DNA of 64,000 nucleotides from Marinicauda algicola (GTDB lineage: Bacteria; Pseudomonadota; Alphaproteobacteria; Caulobacterales; Maricaulaceae), in contig NZ_CP071057.1 in NCBI RefSeq assembly GCF_017161425.1, forward strand, positions 124,001 through 188,000, read 5' to 3'. The notes beneath the pieces are model-generated. The model saw nothing but the letters and a program-made list of their open reading frames with translations, ran no database searches and was not told the DNA's origin. Positions 45,499 through 54,906 of the stretch are shown here, piece by piece (position 1 is the first letter of the stretch; each line of letters begins with the position of its first letter). Both the position numbers and the translations under genes were made by a program.

Positions 45499-46557
45499 TC
45501 ACGCCCCCTTCGCGATCCCCCAGGCATATTCCGCCATCGGCTTGACCAGCGCGCCGAGATCCTTGGCGCGTTCGTTGGAGGCATTGCCCTGCATGGCGCG
45601 GGCGTAGACGCCCTGGGCGATGCCGGCCAGGCGGAAGATGTTGTAGGCGATGTAGAAATCGAGCTTGGGGATGCCCTCCCGCCCGGTGCGTTCGCAATAG
45701 GCCTTCACGTATTCGGCCTCGGTCGGGATGCCGAGACCTTTCAGATCGACGCCGAGGAAACCCGAGCGGATGTCCTTCGGCGTGCGCCACTGCATCAGCT
45801 GGTAGGTGAAGTCGGCCAGCGGATCGCCGAGCGTGGAGAGCTCCCAGTCGAGCACGGCGATGACCTTCGGCTCGGTGGGATGGAAGATCATGTTGTCGAG
45901 GCGGTAGTCGCCGTGGACGATCGAGGTGCGCTCCTGTTCCGGCGCGTTCTCCGGCAGCCATTCGATCAGCCTGTCCATCGCCTCGATGGTCTCGGTCTCG
46001 GCAGCCTTGTACTGCTTGGTCCAGCGCCCGATCTGGCGCTCGAAATAGTTTCCCGGCTTGCCGTAATCGCCGAGCCCGATCGCCTCGTAATCCACGTTGT
46101 GAAGTTTCGCGAGCGTCGCGTTGGAGGCGTCGTAGATCGCCGCGCGCTCGGACGGGCTCATGCCCGGCAGGTAGGGGTCCCAGAAGATGCGGCCCTTCAC
46201 GAAATCCATCACGTAGAAGGGCGTGCCGATGACGGCCTCGTCCTCTTCCAGCCCGTGCATCCTGGGCACCGGGAAGCCGGTGGTGCCTAGCGCGCTCATC
46301 ACGGTGAACTCGCGATCGACCGCGTGGGCGGACGGCAAGAGCCTGCCCGGCGGCTTGCGGCGCAGCACGTAGGAGGCGTTCGGGGTATCGAGCTTGTAGG
46401 TCGGGTTCGACTGGCCGCCGCGGAACTGGGTAACCGTGAGCGGGCCGGCAAACCCGTCCACATTCTCCTTCATCCACGCCTCGAGCCGGCTCTCGTCGAA
46501 GGCGAGCGCGTCGGCGACGGGCTTGGTGCCGGAGAACTGGGCGTCGAGATCGGTCAT
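45499..46557 (-). CDS. Aminoglycoside-phosphotransferase-fold protein (ACAD10/11-like)
   Basis: 352 residues. The kinase-like catalytic loop is IVHGDYRLDNMIFHP and the metal-binding motif VLDWELSTLGDPLADFTY. This subfamily is associated with acyl-CoA dehydrogenases (ACAD10/11), where it phosphorylates 4-hydroxyacyl-CoA during fatty-acid breakdown. The neighbouring SDR and thiolase genes support such a role. The start ATG overlaps the upstream membrane protein stop (46554-46557). Confidence 0.85.
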   Translation of the reverse strand: MTDLDAQFSGTKPVADALAFDESRLEAWMKENVDGFAGPLTVTQFRGGQSNPTYKLDTPNASYVLRRKPPGRLLPSAHAVDREFTVMSALGTTGFPVPRMHGLEEDEAVIGTPFYVMDFVKGRIFWDPYLPGMSPSERAAIYDASNATLAKLHNVDYEAIGLGDYGKPGNYFERQIGRWTKQYKAAETETIEAMDRLIEWLPENAPEQERTSIVHGDYRLDNMIFHPTEPKVIAVLDWELSTLGDPLADFTYQLMQWRTPKDIRSGFLGVDLKGLGIPTEAEYVKAYCERTGREGIPKLDFYIAYNIFRLAGIAQGVYARAMQGNASNERAKDLGALVKPMAEYAWGIAKGA

Positions 46558-46811
46558 GGATGCGGGTCCGGTATGCTGGTGTGAGGGGCAGCGGGCCGGC
46601 CGGAACGCGCCGACCACAGCCGCAGGGAAAGCGCCGACGTAAGAAGCCCGCTGAGCAGGCAGACGAGGGCGACGAGGCCGAGGATCCCCGCCGTGCCGTA
46701 GCCGGCCAGCGGGTCGCGCAGGAATTCGGCGAGGAGCCAGAACCCGGCGAGCAGGAGGAGCGCCGACCAGACGAGACCGGCGGCCGCGAGCAGGCGGTCG
46801 GCGCCCCTCAC
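46554..46811 (-). CDS. Small two-helix membrane protein, 85 aa
   Basis: Two hydrophobic segments, about 8-30 (LAAAGLVWSALLLLAGFWLL) and 42-64 (AGILGLVALVCLLSGLLTSA), then a Pro/Ser tail. It begins four bases after the amidohydrolase stop and its own stop overlaps the phosphotransferase start, so it belongs to a three-gene operon. No family recognised. Confidence 0.65.
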   Translation of the reverse strand: MRGADRLLAAAGLVWSALLLLAGFWLLAEFLRDPLAGYGTAGILGLVALVCLLSGLLTSALSLRLWSARSGRPAAPHTSIPDPHP

Positions 46812-46815
46812 GGGA

Positions 46816-48120
46816 CTACTCGCTCACATACACGACGCCGTCCTTCATCACGAAGTCGACGTCGCGAAGCTCGGAGATGTCGGCCAGCGGGTCGCCGTCC
46901 ACCGCGACGATGTCGGCATACTTGCCGGCCTCGATCGTGCCGATCTCGCCCTCCATGCCGACATGGCGCGAGGCGTTGACCGTGGCGGTCGCGATCGCCT
47001 GCATCGGGGTCATCCCGGCCATGACGTAGAGCTCGAACTCGCGGGCATTGTCGCCGTGCGGGCTGACGCCGGAATCGGTGCCGAAGGCGATGTTGATGCC
47101 GCCCTCGTGGGCGCGCCGGACCATGTCGAGCATCTGCGGGCCGACCTGGCGCGACTTCATGCGCTGGTTCTCGGTCATCCACTCCGCTGTTTCGGCCTGC
47201 TGGGCGACGAACTCGCCGGCCATGGCGGTGGGGATCAGATAGGCGCCGTTGCGCCGGAACAGGCGGATCGAATCGCGGTCGAGATAGGTGCCGTGCTCGA
47301 TGGAGTCCCCGCCCGCTTCCAGGAACGCGTTGATGCCGGTCACGCCGTGGGCGTGGGCGGTCACGCGCCGGCCCATCAGGTGGGCGGCCTCCACGATCGC
47401 CTCCAGTTCGTCGACGAAGAACTGGCGTTCGACGCCGGCGGCCGTGTTCGACAGCACGCCGCCCGTGGCGGTGATCTTGATCACGTCCGCGCCCCCGCGC
47501 ACCAGCTCGCGCACCGCGCGCCGGCAGTCGGCCGGGCCGTTGCAGGCGGTTTCCGAGCTGAACATGTGCATGACGTCGAGCGCGAAGCCGTTGACGTCGC
47601 CATGCCCGCCGGTCGGGGTCACGGCCGGGCCGGAGACCCGCAGGCGCGGGCCGGGCACGTCGCCCTCCTCGATCGCGTCCCTCAGCGCGGTGATCGCCTC
47701 GAAATTGCCGCCCACGTCCTGGGCGGTGGTGAAGCCGGCCTCAAGCGTCTTTCTCGCATTGGCCGCGCCGTTGAACGCCATGTCGGCGGGATCCAGGACG
47801 AAGCCCTCGAAGCGGCGCATCGGGCCCTGCTCGGAAAGCAGGTGCACGTGGGAATCGATGAAGCCCGGCAGCACCCAGTCGTCGGACAGGTCGATGACCG
47901 TTGCGCCTTCCGGGCTCGCGAAGCCGTCTTCCACGGCCTCGATCCGGTTGCCGCGGACATGGATGGTGACGTCCTCGCGCACGTCCTCGCCCGGCACGGC
48001 GATGAGATGGCCGGCATGGATGACGGTGAGCGGCGCCTGCGCGCCTTCGCCTTCATCCTGCGCCAGTGCCGTCGCGGACAGGGCGAGCACCGCGGCCAGC
48101 GCGGTCGAGAGCATGTTCAT
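46816..48120 (-). CDS. Exported metal-dependent amidohydrolase
   Basis: 434 residues with a signal peptide (MNMLSTALAAVLALSATALA). The TIM-barrel metal site is complete: FIDSHVHLL, the carboxylated lysine in VIKITATGG, TAHAHG, SIEHGTYLD and the catalytic Asp in FGTDSGVSPHG. It resembles imidazolonepropionase-like / Xaa-Pro dipeptidase amidohydrolases of the periplasm; the substrate is open. First gene of the operon that continues to the phosphotransferase. Confidence 0.87.
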   Translation of the reverse strand: MNMLSTALAAVLALSATALAQDEGEGAQAPLTVIHAGHLIAVPGEDVREDVTIHVRGNRIEAVEDGFASPEGATVIDLSDDWVLPGFIDSHVHLLSEQGPMRRFEGFVLDPADMAFNGAANARKTLEAGFTTAQDVGGNFEAITALRDAIEEGDVPGPRLRVSGPAVTPTGGHGDVNGFALDVMHMFSSETACNGPADCRRAVRELVRGGADVIKITATGGVLSNTAAGVERQFFVDELEAIVEAAHLMGRRVTAHAHGVTGINAFLEAGGDSIEHGTYLDRDSIRLFRRNGAYLIPTAMAGEFVAQQAETAEWMTENQRMKSRQVGPQMLDMVRRAHEGGINIAFGTDSGVSPHGDNAREFELYVMAGMTPMQAIATATVNASRHVGMEGEIGTIEAGKYADIVAVDGDPLADISELRDVDFVMKDGVVYVSE

Positions 48121-48297
48121 GGGTAAGGCCTCCCCGTTTCCAAGATTCCTGTTTTCAGGCTTGGCCGTACTGTCGGACGGGCGCGACCGGGAAGTCAAAC
48201 GCGAAGGGGAGGTGGAGCCACTCGGGCAAGCCGACCGCATGCCCGGCCTGCCGCATCGAGGGGCAGGAGGCAGGCAATCCCGGCTCGCGGAGTGGCG

Positions 48298-48738
48298 CTA
48301 AGCGCTCTGATTGAGCGCCATCGCGCCGATGCGGGCGGGCTGGCGCGCGCCGGGGCCGTAGCCACCCTCGGCCTGCTTCTGGCGGGCGGCGGCGTCGGCG
48401 ATCGCCTTCACGATGCCCTCGGTGAGGGTCTTCATGGCTTCCACCGCCGCGCCGTTCGCGCGCACCGCCGCCTCGAAGCGTTCGGTCGCCTCGCGCAGCT
48501 CGGCCTTCAGCGCCTCGCCGACGCCGGACAGCCGGGCCGGGTCCCTGGCCGCGAGCATCGTCTCGCGCCGGTAGATGTTGGCGAGCTGCATCTTCTCGCC
48601 CTGCAGCGCGACCGCGTCCTGGGGGCGGCGCGCCTCGAAATGACGCGTCTCCTCCTCGAGGAGCGCCGTCAGGCGCCGGGTCAGGCGCAGCAACTCGTGC
48701 GCCCGGTCGACGGGATTGGTCGCGGCAAGTTCGCTCAT
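48298..48738 (-). CDS. flbY: Flagellar FlbY-like / FlgN-like helical protein, 146 aa
   Basis: An almost wholly helical protein (LLRLTRRLTALLEEETRHFE, then ALQGEKMQLANIYRRETMLA). Length, helical pattern and position after flgI and the rod-binding gene match FlbY of Caulobacter, which resembles FlgN-type chaperones. The role is inferred from context; the sequence motif alone is weak. Its ATG overlaps the stop of the rod-binding gene (48735-48738). Confidence 0.65.
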   Translation of the reverse strand: MSELAATNPVDRAHELLRLTRRLTALLEEETRHFEARRPQDAVALQGEKMQLANIYRRETMLAARDPARLSGVGEALKAELREATERFEAAVRANGAAVEAMKTLTEGIVKAIADAAARQKQAEGGYGPGARQPARIGAMALNQSA

Positions 48739-49061
48739 GCCTCGTCTCCGATGTCCTGGTAGCGCATGATCTCGCGGGCGAGATCGTCGGCGAGCCCGAT
48801 GCCGCCGGCCCGGGCCATGACCTTGGCGTATTCCTCGTTGAGCATGCCCTTCCAGGCCCCGCTGCCGGCGCCGCCGAACAGGGAGTCCTCGCTCGTCTCG
48901 CCCATCATGTGCTCGAGCATCTGGGCGAGGAAGACCGCCTCGAACTCCTCGCCGACCTTGCGGGCGCGCTCGGGGCTGTCCACGCGGGCGACGCGCGGGC
49001 CTTCCTGGCCCTGGGCCTGGAGCAGGGCGGCGTTGACCTGGCTGTTCAGGAGACCGTCCAT
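48735..49061 (-). CDS. flgJ: Rod-binding protein (FlgJ N-terminal domain type)
   Basis: 108 residues. ARKVGEEFEAVFLAQMLEHM and FGGAGSGAWKGMLNEEYAKV are the Rod-binding domain of FlgJ; the muramidase domain found in enterobacterial FlgJ is absent, as is normal in alphaproteobacteria. It would cap or scaffold rod assembly in the periplasm. It starts immediately after the flgI stop (TAGATG). Confidence 0.9.
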   Translation of the reverse strand: MDGLLNSQVNAALLQAQGQEGPRVARVDSPERARKVGEEFEAVFLAQMLEHMMGETSEDSLFGGAGSGAWKGMLNEEYAKVMARAGGIGLADDLAREIMRYQDIGDEA

Positions 49062-50162
49062 CTAGAGCACCTCGATCTCGGCCTGCAGGGCGCCGGCGGC
49101 CTTGATGGTCTGCAGGATGGTGATCATGTCGCGCGGGCTGACGCCCAGCGCGTTGAGCCCGTCGACGAGTTCGCGAAGGCTGACCGTGCCCTCCAGCACG
49201 CCCATCTGGCGCATTTCCTCCTCGACATTGATCTCGGTGCGCGGCACCAGGACCGTCTCGCCGACATCGGCGAAGGGGGCAGGCTGGCTCACCATCGGGG
49301 CTTCCGAGACGGTGATGGTCAGGTTGCCCTGCGCGATCGCGACGGTGGACACGCGCACGTCCTCGCCCATCACGATGGTGCCGGTCGCCTCGTCGATGAC
49401 GACGCGGGCGCGCATGTCGGCCTCCACGCGCAGCTGCTCGATATCGGCGATCATGCCGACGAGGTCGCGCTCGTAGCCGGCGGGCAGGGCGACCGTGACG
49501 ATGGACGGGTTGACCGCCCGCGCCGCGCCGCGCCCCAGATAGGCGTTGATCGCCTCGGCCATGCGCCGCGCGGTGGTGAAGTCGGGATTCCTGAGCGCGA
49601 GCCGCACGCCCTCGCGCGCGGCGAGGTCGAAGCCGAGTTCGCGTTCCACGAGGGCTCCGTTGGAGATGCGGCCCACGGTCGGCACGCCCCGCGTGATCGA
49701 GGCCGCGTCGCCTTCCGCGGAGAAACCGCCGACCGCGATCGAGCCCTGGCTGACCGCGTACACATTGCCCTGCGCGTCCATCAGCGGGGTGGCGATCAGA
49801 ACCCCGCCCTGCAGGCTCTCCGCATCGCCGAGCGCGCTCACCGTCACGTCGATGCGCGTGCCCTGCATGGCGAAGGGCGGGAGTTCGGCGGTGACGATGA
49901 CCGCGGCGACGTTGCCGGTGCGAAGGTCCGCCTCGCGCACATTGACGTTGAAGCGCTCCAGCATGGAGTTCAGCGACTGGCGCGTGAAGGCGGTATTGCG
50001 CAGCGTGTCGCCCGTGCCGTCGAGGCCGACGACGAGGCCGTAGCCGACGAGCTGGTTGTCGCGCACGCCCTCCACGTCCGCGATGTCCTTGATGCGCGGA
50101 TTGGCATGCGCGGCCGTGGTGAGGACGGCAGCCAGGAGGGCGAGGGCGATCGTTCGGATCAT
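49062..50162 (-). CDS. flgI: Flagellar P-ring protein FlgI
   Basis: 366 residues with a signal peptide (MIRTIALALLAAVLTTAAHA). NPRIKDIADVEGVRDNQLVG and YGLVVGLDGTGDTL are the FlgI hallmarks, and the C-terminal LVDGLNALGVSPRDMITILQ is complete. FlgI forms the P-ring around the rod in the peptidoglycan layer. GGAG lies 10 bases before the ATG. A sigma-54-like promoter lies upstream at 50206-50220. It heads an operon with flgJ and flbY and is divergent from fliX, as in Caulobacter. Confidence 0.96.
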   Translation of the reverse strand: MIRTIALALLAAVLTTAAHANPRIKDIADVEGVRDNQLVGYGLVVGLDGTGDTLRNTAFTRQSLNSMLERFNVNVREADLRTGNVAAVIVTAELPPFAMQGTRIDVTVSALGDAESLQGGVLIATPLMDAQGNVYAVSQGSIAVGGFSAEGDAASITRGVPTVGRISNGALVERELGFDLAAREGVRLALRNPDFTTARRMAEAINAYLGRGAARAVNPSIVTVALPAGYERDLVGMIADIEQLRVEADMRARVVIDEATGTIVMGEDVRVSTVAIAQGNLTITVSEAPMVSQPAPFADVGETVLVPRTEINVEEEMRQMGVLEGTVSLRELVDGLNALGVSPRDMITILQTIKAAGALQAEIEVL

Positions 50163-50205
50163 GGCGGGCGGTTCTCCGCTGGAGGCATCGTGCACACGCT
50201 CCGAT

Positions 50206-50220
50206 GCGAAAACCGTGCCA
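50206..50220 (-). promoter_or_regulatory. Sigma-54-like promoter of flgI
   Basis: Minus strand TGGCAC-GGTTT-TCGC: the -24 element is perfect, and the -12 element has the required GC at the right distance with one mismatch (TCGC for TTGC). The predicted start is near 50194, about 30 bases before the flgI ATG. Confidence 0.6.
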
Positions 50221-50333
50221 AGGTTAATTGCAGAAACATCAAGTAGAATCAGATATTTGAACATCAGCCCCGGGCGGAGATTCGTGCCGGGCTGCGTCTT
50301 GCCCGGAAATTCTTGCCGGGTGCGCGTCGATGT

Positions 50334-50348
50334 TTAAGCCTCTCTTAA
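50334..50348 (+). promoter_or_regulatory. CtrA box before fliX
   Basis: TTAA-GCCTCTC-TTAA has the exact seven-base CtrA spacing and lies 52 bases before the fliX ATG. Another TTAA follows at 50355-50358. A GANTC (CcrM) site is at 50246-50250. Confidence 0.75.
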
Positions 50349-50399
50349 GACAGATTAAGCGAGGGTCGGTTTCTAAGAGCGGTGAGGGTCAGCCACGCC

Positions 50400-50822
50400 A
50401 TGAAGATCAACGGTCCGCGTCATCTCCAGGGCCCGTCGGGCACCAAGCGCAAGCCGTCCGCGGACGGGCAGGGCTCCGGTTTCGCCCCGCAATCGGCCTC
50501 CTCGGCCGCGCCGGCGGCGTCCGGCGCACCGCTCTCGGGCGCGAGCGCTGTCAATTCCGTCGACGCGCTGCTCGCCCTGCAGGCTACCGGCGATTTCCGC
50601 CAGGCGAGGAAGCGCGCGACCGAGCGGGCCTTCTCGCTGCTCGACGTGCTCGACGACCTGAAGCTCGCTTTGCTCGAGGGCGGCATCCCGCGCGCCAAGC
50701 TCACCGCGCTGATGGACCTGCTGAAGAGCGAGCGCGACGGCGTGGACGATCCGCGCCTGGAAGCCGCGCTCGACGAGGTCGAGCTTCGCGCGGCTGTGGA
50801 ACTGGCCAAGTACCACGCCTGA
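50400..50822 (+). CDS. fliX: FliX, flagellar assembly regulator
   Basis: 140 residues. MKINGPRH at the start, VNSVDALLALQATGDF in the middle and LEAALDEVELRAAVELAKYH at the end are the conserved FliX blocks. In Caulobacter FliX links early basal-body assembly to activation of the sigma-54 activator FlbD. The start at 50400 matches the family; a GTG six codons upstream is possible. It is divergent from flgI, with a CtrA box in front. Confidence 0.93.
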   Translation: MKINGPRHLQGPSGTKRKPSADGQGSGFAPQSASSAAPAASGAPLSGASAVNSVDALLALQATGDFRQARKRATERAFSLLDVLDDLKLALLEGGIPRAKLTALMDLLKSERDGVDDPRLEAALDEVELRAAVELAKYHA

Positions 50823-50908
50823 CGCGGCCGTGAGCACTGTTGATAAGATGTGGAAAACACGAGGTTTTCACACGCTCGTCATAGTACCGTTCGCACAGCT
50901 CTGTTCGA

Positions 50909-50936
50909 TTGACTATCACCGTTCGGCTGATATTTT
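50909..50936 (+). promoter_or_regulatory. Predicted sigma-70 promoter of dksA
   Basis: TTGACT (50909-50914), 16-base spacer, TATTTT (50931-50936), ending 45 bases before the dksA ATG. Confidence 0.55.
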
Positions 50937-50981
50937 GCGCCCCGCTCGGGCCAGGGGGAGCGTGAGGGAGGAGCATCGCAG

Positions 50982-51413
50982 ATGAGCGTCACCGAATCGC
51001 ACATCGAACTTCCCAAGGACTATCGTCCCAGCGAGGACGAGGAGTTCATGAACGAGCGCCAGAAGGAGTATTTCCGGCGCAAGCTGCTTGCCTGGCGCGA
51101 CGAGATCATCCGCGAGAGCCGCTCGACCCTGTCCAACCTGCAGGAGGATCTCGGGGCGCTGCCCGATCTTGCCGACCGGGCCTCCACCGAGACCGACCGC
51201 GCGCTGGAACTGCGCGCCCGCGACCGCCAGAGGAAGCTCATCTCCAAGATCGACGCGGCCCTGCGCCGCATCGAGACCGACGAGTACGGCTATTGCGAGG
51301 AGACCGGCGAACCGATCTCGCTCGCCCGCCTGGAAGCGCGCCCCGTCGCCACCCTGTCCATCGAGGCCCAGGAGCGCCACGAGAAATCGGAACGCGTCCA
51401 CCGCGACGATTGA
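50982..51413 (+). CDS. dksA: DksA-family RNA polymerase-binding regulator
   Basis: 143 residues. The coiled-coil tip with the catalytic acids is in LPDLADRASTETDRALELRA. The C-terminal globular region (YGYCEETGEPISLARLEARP, then ATLSIEAQERHE) has lost three of the four zinc-finger cysteines of E. coli DksA, as is usual in alphaproteobacteria. DksA works with ppGpp to retune transcription on starvation. It stands as its own unit after fliX. Confidence 0.93.
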   Translation: MSVTESHIELPKDYRPSEDEEFMNERQKEYFRRKLLAWRDEIIRESRSTLSNLQEDLGALPDLADRASTETDRALELRARDRQRKLISKIDAALRRIETDEYGYCEETGEPISLARLEARPVATLSIEAQERHEKSERVHRDD

Positions 51414-51564
51414 GGGCGTCTGGGTTTCCCCCGGAAATGATTTCCGCCTCCGCCTGCCCGGACGCGAAGCGATCCGGGTCCCGCGGATCGTGGAATATGC
51501 TTGCTTCGGCGGCTCCGGCCCCCGATCGGATCGGCGCCGGCGGAAAGACCGGTCCGGAGACGTT

Positions 51565-54500
51565 CTAGCTCGCCCCCGGCTCGAGCTCGCCGTCCTGAAA
51601 TCTCCGCTCGAATCCGGCCAGGAAGCTGTCGACGCCTTCGATCGCGCCCAGATCGGAGACGAGGTCGACCAGGCGCGCGTCCCCGGCGCTGCCGACATCG
51701 TTGGTCACGACGGAGAAGGCCGAGGCGAAGCGGGTGCCGGACATGGCGCCGGCATACCGCGCCTCGAGGCGCGCGACCGAGGCGGTGTCCCCGGCCAGCG
51801 CATAGGCGATCGCGGCGCGCAGGATGTCGTGGGCCTCGTCGGGCCCGAGCGGGGCGGGGTCGCGCCAGCGCTCGGCGCGCACCGCCTCCAGGCGCCGGCC
51901 CGCACTCGCCCAGTCGCGCAGATTCCAGGCGATGTCCGCGCGCAGGATCGCGGCCTCCGGCGAGGTTTCGCCGGCGATGAGCTCGACGGCGTGCTCGTGC
52001 CGGCCGAGTTCGGCCATCGCGCGGGCCTCCAGAAGGCGGCGCGCCTCCACCGTGGTGGCGGGTAGCCCGGCAACGCGGGTGGACTGGATCGTGCGCAGCG
52101 CGTCCTCGGGCCGGTCCGCGGTCAGGTAGATGCGCGCGAGATCGACGGCGATCTGCGCCTTGGCGAAGCCGGTGATGTTCTGGCGTTCCTCGATCTGGTG
52201 GGCGAGCAGGGCTGCGGCCTGGTCGAGGAGGTCGACCGCTTCGAGCCGGCCGGCGATGCGGCGCACCAGCCGGTCGCCCTCCTCCCCCTGCGGGGTAAGC
52301 GACTGGTACTCGTACCACAGCGCCAGCGCATCGAGCGGGTCGAGCCGGTCGGCCTCGTCCTCCAGGTAGAGCCGGCGGAACAGCCGGTCCATGTCCTCGC
52401 CCATGGCGCGCGCGAGCCGGGTCTCGGGATGGCGCGTGCGCGCGGTCTGCCAGACGCCGAGCGCATCGCGATAGCGCCCGGCGCGCGCATAGAGCTCGCC
52501 GAGCAGGCGGGCGGTCTGGATCTCGGTGCGGTCGCCGCGCCAGCGATAGCGCAGCGCCTCCAGCGCCTCTGCGCCCTCGGTCGGCGTGATGCGCCCCTCG
52601 GCGATCTCCAGGCGAGTCTTCTCCAGCAAGGCCGGGGCCTGGATCGGGACCCAGGGCGACTCGCCCAGTGCCTCGAACCGCTCGATCGCCTCGGTCGTGT
52701 CCCCCGTCGCGGCCGCGAGCTTGGCTCGGGCGAATGCGAGTTCGGCGACGGCCTGCGGATCGGCGATATCGCTCTGCGCGCGCATCAGCAGGGTCTGGGC
52801 TGCGCCCACGTCGTTGGTTTCCACCGCGGCGCGCACCTGCGCGGCGTGGACCCGCGCCTGCCAGAGCGGGGACAGGAAGAACAGCGTGTCCGCGCCGGCC
52901 TCGAAATGGCGCCGCGCATCGCTCCAGCGTCCCTCGCGCGCCGCGATCAGGCCGAGCCAGGGCTGGACGGCCGGGTCGGCTTCCATCTGCGCGCCCGAGA
53001 AATAGTCCTCGGCCGCATCGGTTCGCCCCAGCATGTAGCTCGCCGCGCCGCGCAGCGCGCGTATTTCGGGCGTGTCGGCCAGGGCCGGGCGCTCCTCGAC
53101 GATGAGATCGGCGAGCCCCAGCGTCTCCGGGGCGAGTTCCCAGGACAGGTAGAAGCGCGCGAGCGCCAGCAGGGCATCCGGCTCGAAGCTCGAGGCCCTT
53201 CGCTCCAGCGCGCGCCGGCTGGAGCGGAAATCGCCATCGCCCCGCCAGCCCGCGAAATCGAGGAAGGCCGGGGATTCCGGCCGGGCGAGGCGCATCCCGG
53301 CCGAAGGGTCGCCGTTGCGCGACAGGGCGAGCCCGCCGGGGCGGGAAAGATCCGCGCCGCCGGTCGACAGGGAGAGCGCGAGATCGTCGGCGAGGGGCTG
53401 TATGGCGACCCCGTGAACGGAGGGCAGGAACACGGCCTCGACGAGGCGGCGCTCGGTGATGACGCCCTGGTTCTCACCGTCGGCGGTGATGATCTCCAGC
53501 GTGTCCCCGATCACCGGGTCGTGCAGCGCGCGCACGCTCCTCGCGCCCTCCAGCGCGATGTGGATGCGTGCCGGCGCGCCGAGCCGGGTCTCGCGCGACA
53601 GGCGCACGGCACGGGGCGGCTCGTCGAGCATTTCCATGAAGCGCAGCGTCCAGGTGCTGCCGGCCGCGTCGAGATCGGCGAGCGTCGAGGCCGGCGCCTC
53701 GAAGCGGATGGCCGCGTAGTCGGGGCCCCGATATGCCTCGTAGCCCGTCACCAGGCGCCGGTTCGCGGTGGCGAGTTCGGACAGGTCGAGCTCCGCGCTC
53801 GCGTCGAAGACCAGCCACAGCGCGTCGGCGCGCCGGAACAGCGCCGCGCCGGGAAGGTGGGCCCAGGCGAAGCTGAGCGTGAGATCGCTGCCGCCCGGGC
53901 GCACGGTCGCGCGCACGATGCCGTTCTCGGGGACCGGATCGGGACGGACCGTTTCGGCGCTCGCCGGCGCGTCGCCGGCGAGCGGCTCGTCCGGACCGGG
54001 GCCGGCCTGCGCCGCCGCCTGGCGGTCCGGCGCCCCGGCAGTGTCGGGCTGCGCCTCGGCATAGGCCGCGAGCGCGGCGAGGAGATCGGTAGGCGCGGCG
54101 CTCGCCGGGTCGATGACGTCGAACACGACGCGGCCCTGTTCCGACCAGGCGCGCGCCTGCGCCCCGGGCGCGAGATCGAAGACGAGGGTGAAGGCGCGCG
54201 CATCGCTCTCGTCGCGCACGGCCTCGATGAGGCGGGGCGGCGCACCCAGCAGGCTGCGCAGATCGGCCTCGCCGGCGCGCTCGAAGGAGAGCCGGGCGGT
54301 CTGTCCGTCCTGATCGAGCGTGTAGGCCACGGCCTGCGGCCAGACGAACTCGATGCGGGTGTATTCGCTCGCCTCGCCGGAGCGGATCTCGACCGGCAGG
54401 GCCGGTTCGGGCCGGGCCGCGGCTTCAGCGGCCTCGGCGGCGCGCCGGGCGCGCTCGGCCTCCTCCGCGCGCCGGGCGCGCTCCCAGGGGGAGACGATGT

Positions 54501-54906
54501 CGGGCAGGGGCTCGGCGCCAGGGCCCAGCAGATCGATGGCGATCACGTTGTGGGACACCGAGACGCGCGGGCTCACCTCGGCGTTGAGCGCCAGGCGCAG
54601 CGTGCGTCCGTCGGGATCGAGCCTTGCCCGCGCGATCAGGTTCGGCGCGGCGTCCACCAGGACCGCCGGGTCGGCGGCGATGGCCTCCGACAGCGTCGCC
54701 ACGAGCACCGCCCCGCCCAGGATCTCCGCCTGCGCGGAGAGATCGCCGCCCTCGCTCTCGGGATAGGTCAGCTGCAGGCGGGTGACCGCGCCGATGCGTT
54801 CCACCGCGAGGCCGGCCTCGACCTGTGCGGCGGCGGAACCGGCCGCGATCGCGGCCAGCGCGGCGCCCAGCAGGAGGGCGCGGCGGTCAGTGCGCCGCGG
54901 CGTCAA
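51565..54906 (-). CDS. Large exported TPR protein of the flagellar operon, 1113 aa
   Basis: The TTG start at 54906 has GGAGG six bases upstream and overlaps the end of motE by 20 bases. A signal peptide (LLLGAALAAIAAGSAAAQ) leads into several beta-rich AMIN-like segments (about 30-500; for example RIEFVWPQAVAYTLDQDGQT), then a long array of helical TPR-like repeats to the end. Such proteins sit beside fliM/motE in Caulobacter relatives; the AMIN-like part suggests contact with peptidoglycan and the repeats with motor or envelope partners. Specific function unknown. Confidence 0.85.
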   Translation of the reverse strand: MTPRRTDRRALLLGAALAAIAAGSAAAQVEAGLAVERIGAVTRLQLTYPESEGGDLSAQAEILGGAVLVATLSEAIAADPAVLVDAAPNLIARARLDPDGRTLRLALNAEVSPRVSVSHNVIAIDLLGPGAEPLPDIVSPWERARRAEEAERARRAAEAAEAAARPEPALPVEIRSGEASEYTRIEFVWPQAVAYTLDQDGQTARLSFERAGEADLRSLLGAPPRLIEAVRDESDARAFTLVFDLAPGAQARAWSEQGRVVFDVIDPASAAPTDLLAALAAYAEAQPDTAGAPDRQAAAQAGPGPDEPLAGDAPASAETVRPDPVPENGIVRATVRPGGSDLTLSFAWAHLPGAALFRRADALWLVFDASAELDLSELATANRRLVTGYEAYRGPDYAAIRFEAPASTLADLDAAGSTWTLRFMEMLDEPPRAVRLSRETRLGAPARIHIALEGARSVRALHDPVIGDTLEIITADGENQGVITERRLVEAVFLPSVHGVAIQPLADDLALSLSTGGADLSRPGGLALSRNGDPSAGMRLARPESPAFLDFAGWRGDGDFRSSRRALERRASSFEPDALLALARFYLSWELAPETLGLADLIVEERPALADTPEIRALRGAASYMLGRTDAAEDYFSGAQMEADPAVQPWLGLIAAREGRWSDARRHFEAGADTLFFLSPLWQARVHAAQVRAAVETNDVGAAQTLLMRAQSDIADPQAVAELAFARAKLAAATGDTTEAIERFEALGESPWVPIQAPALLEKTRLEIAEGRITPTEGAEALEALRYRWRGDRTEIQTARLLGELYARAGRYRDALGVWQTARTRHPETRLARAMGEDMDRLFRRLYLEDEADRLDPLDALALWYEYQSLTPQGEEGDRLVRRIAGRLEAVDLLDQAAALLAHQIEERQNITGFAKAQIAVDLARIYLTADRPEDALRTIQSTRVAGLPATTVEARRLLEARAMAELGRHEHAVELIAGETSPEAAILRADIAWNLRDWASAGRRLEAVRAERWRDPAPLGPDEAHDILRAAIAYALAGDTASVARLEARYAGAMSGTRFASAFSVVTNDVGSAGDARLVDLVSDLGAIEGVDSFLAGFERRFQDGELEPGAS

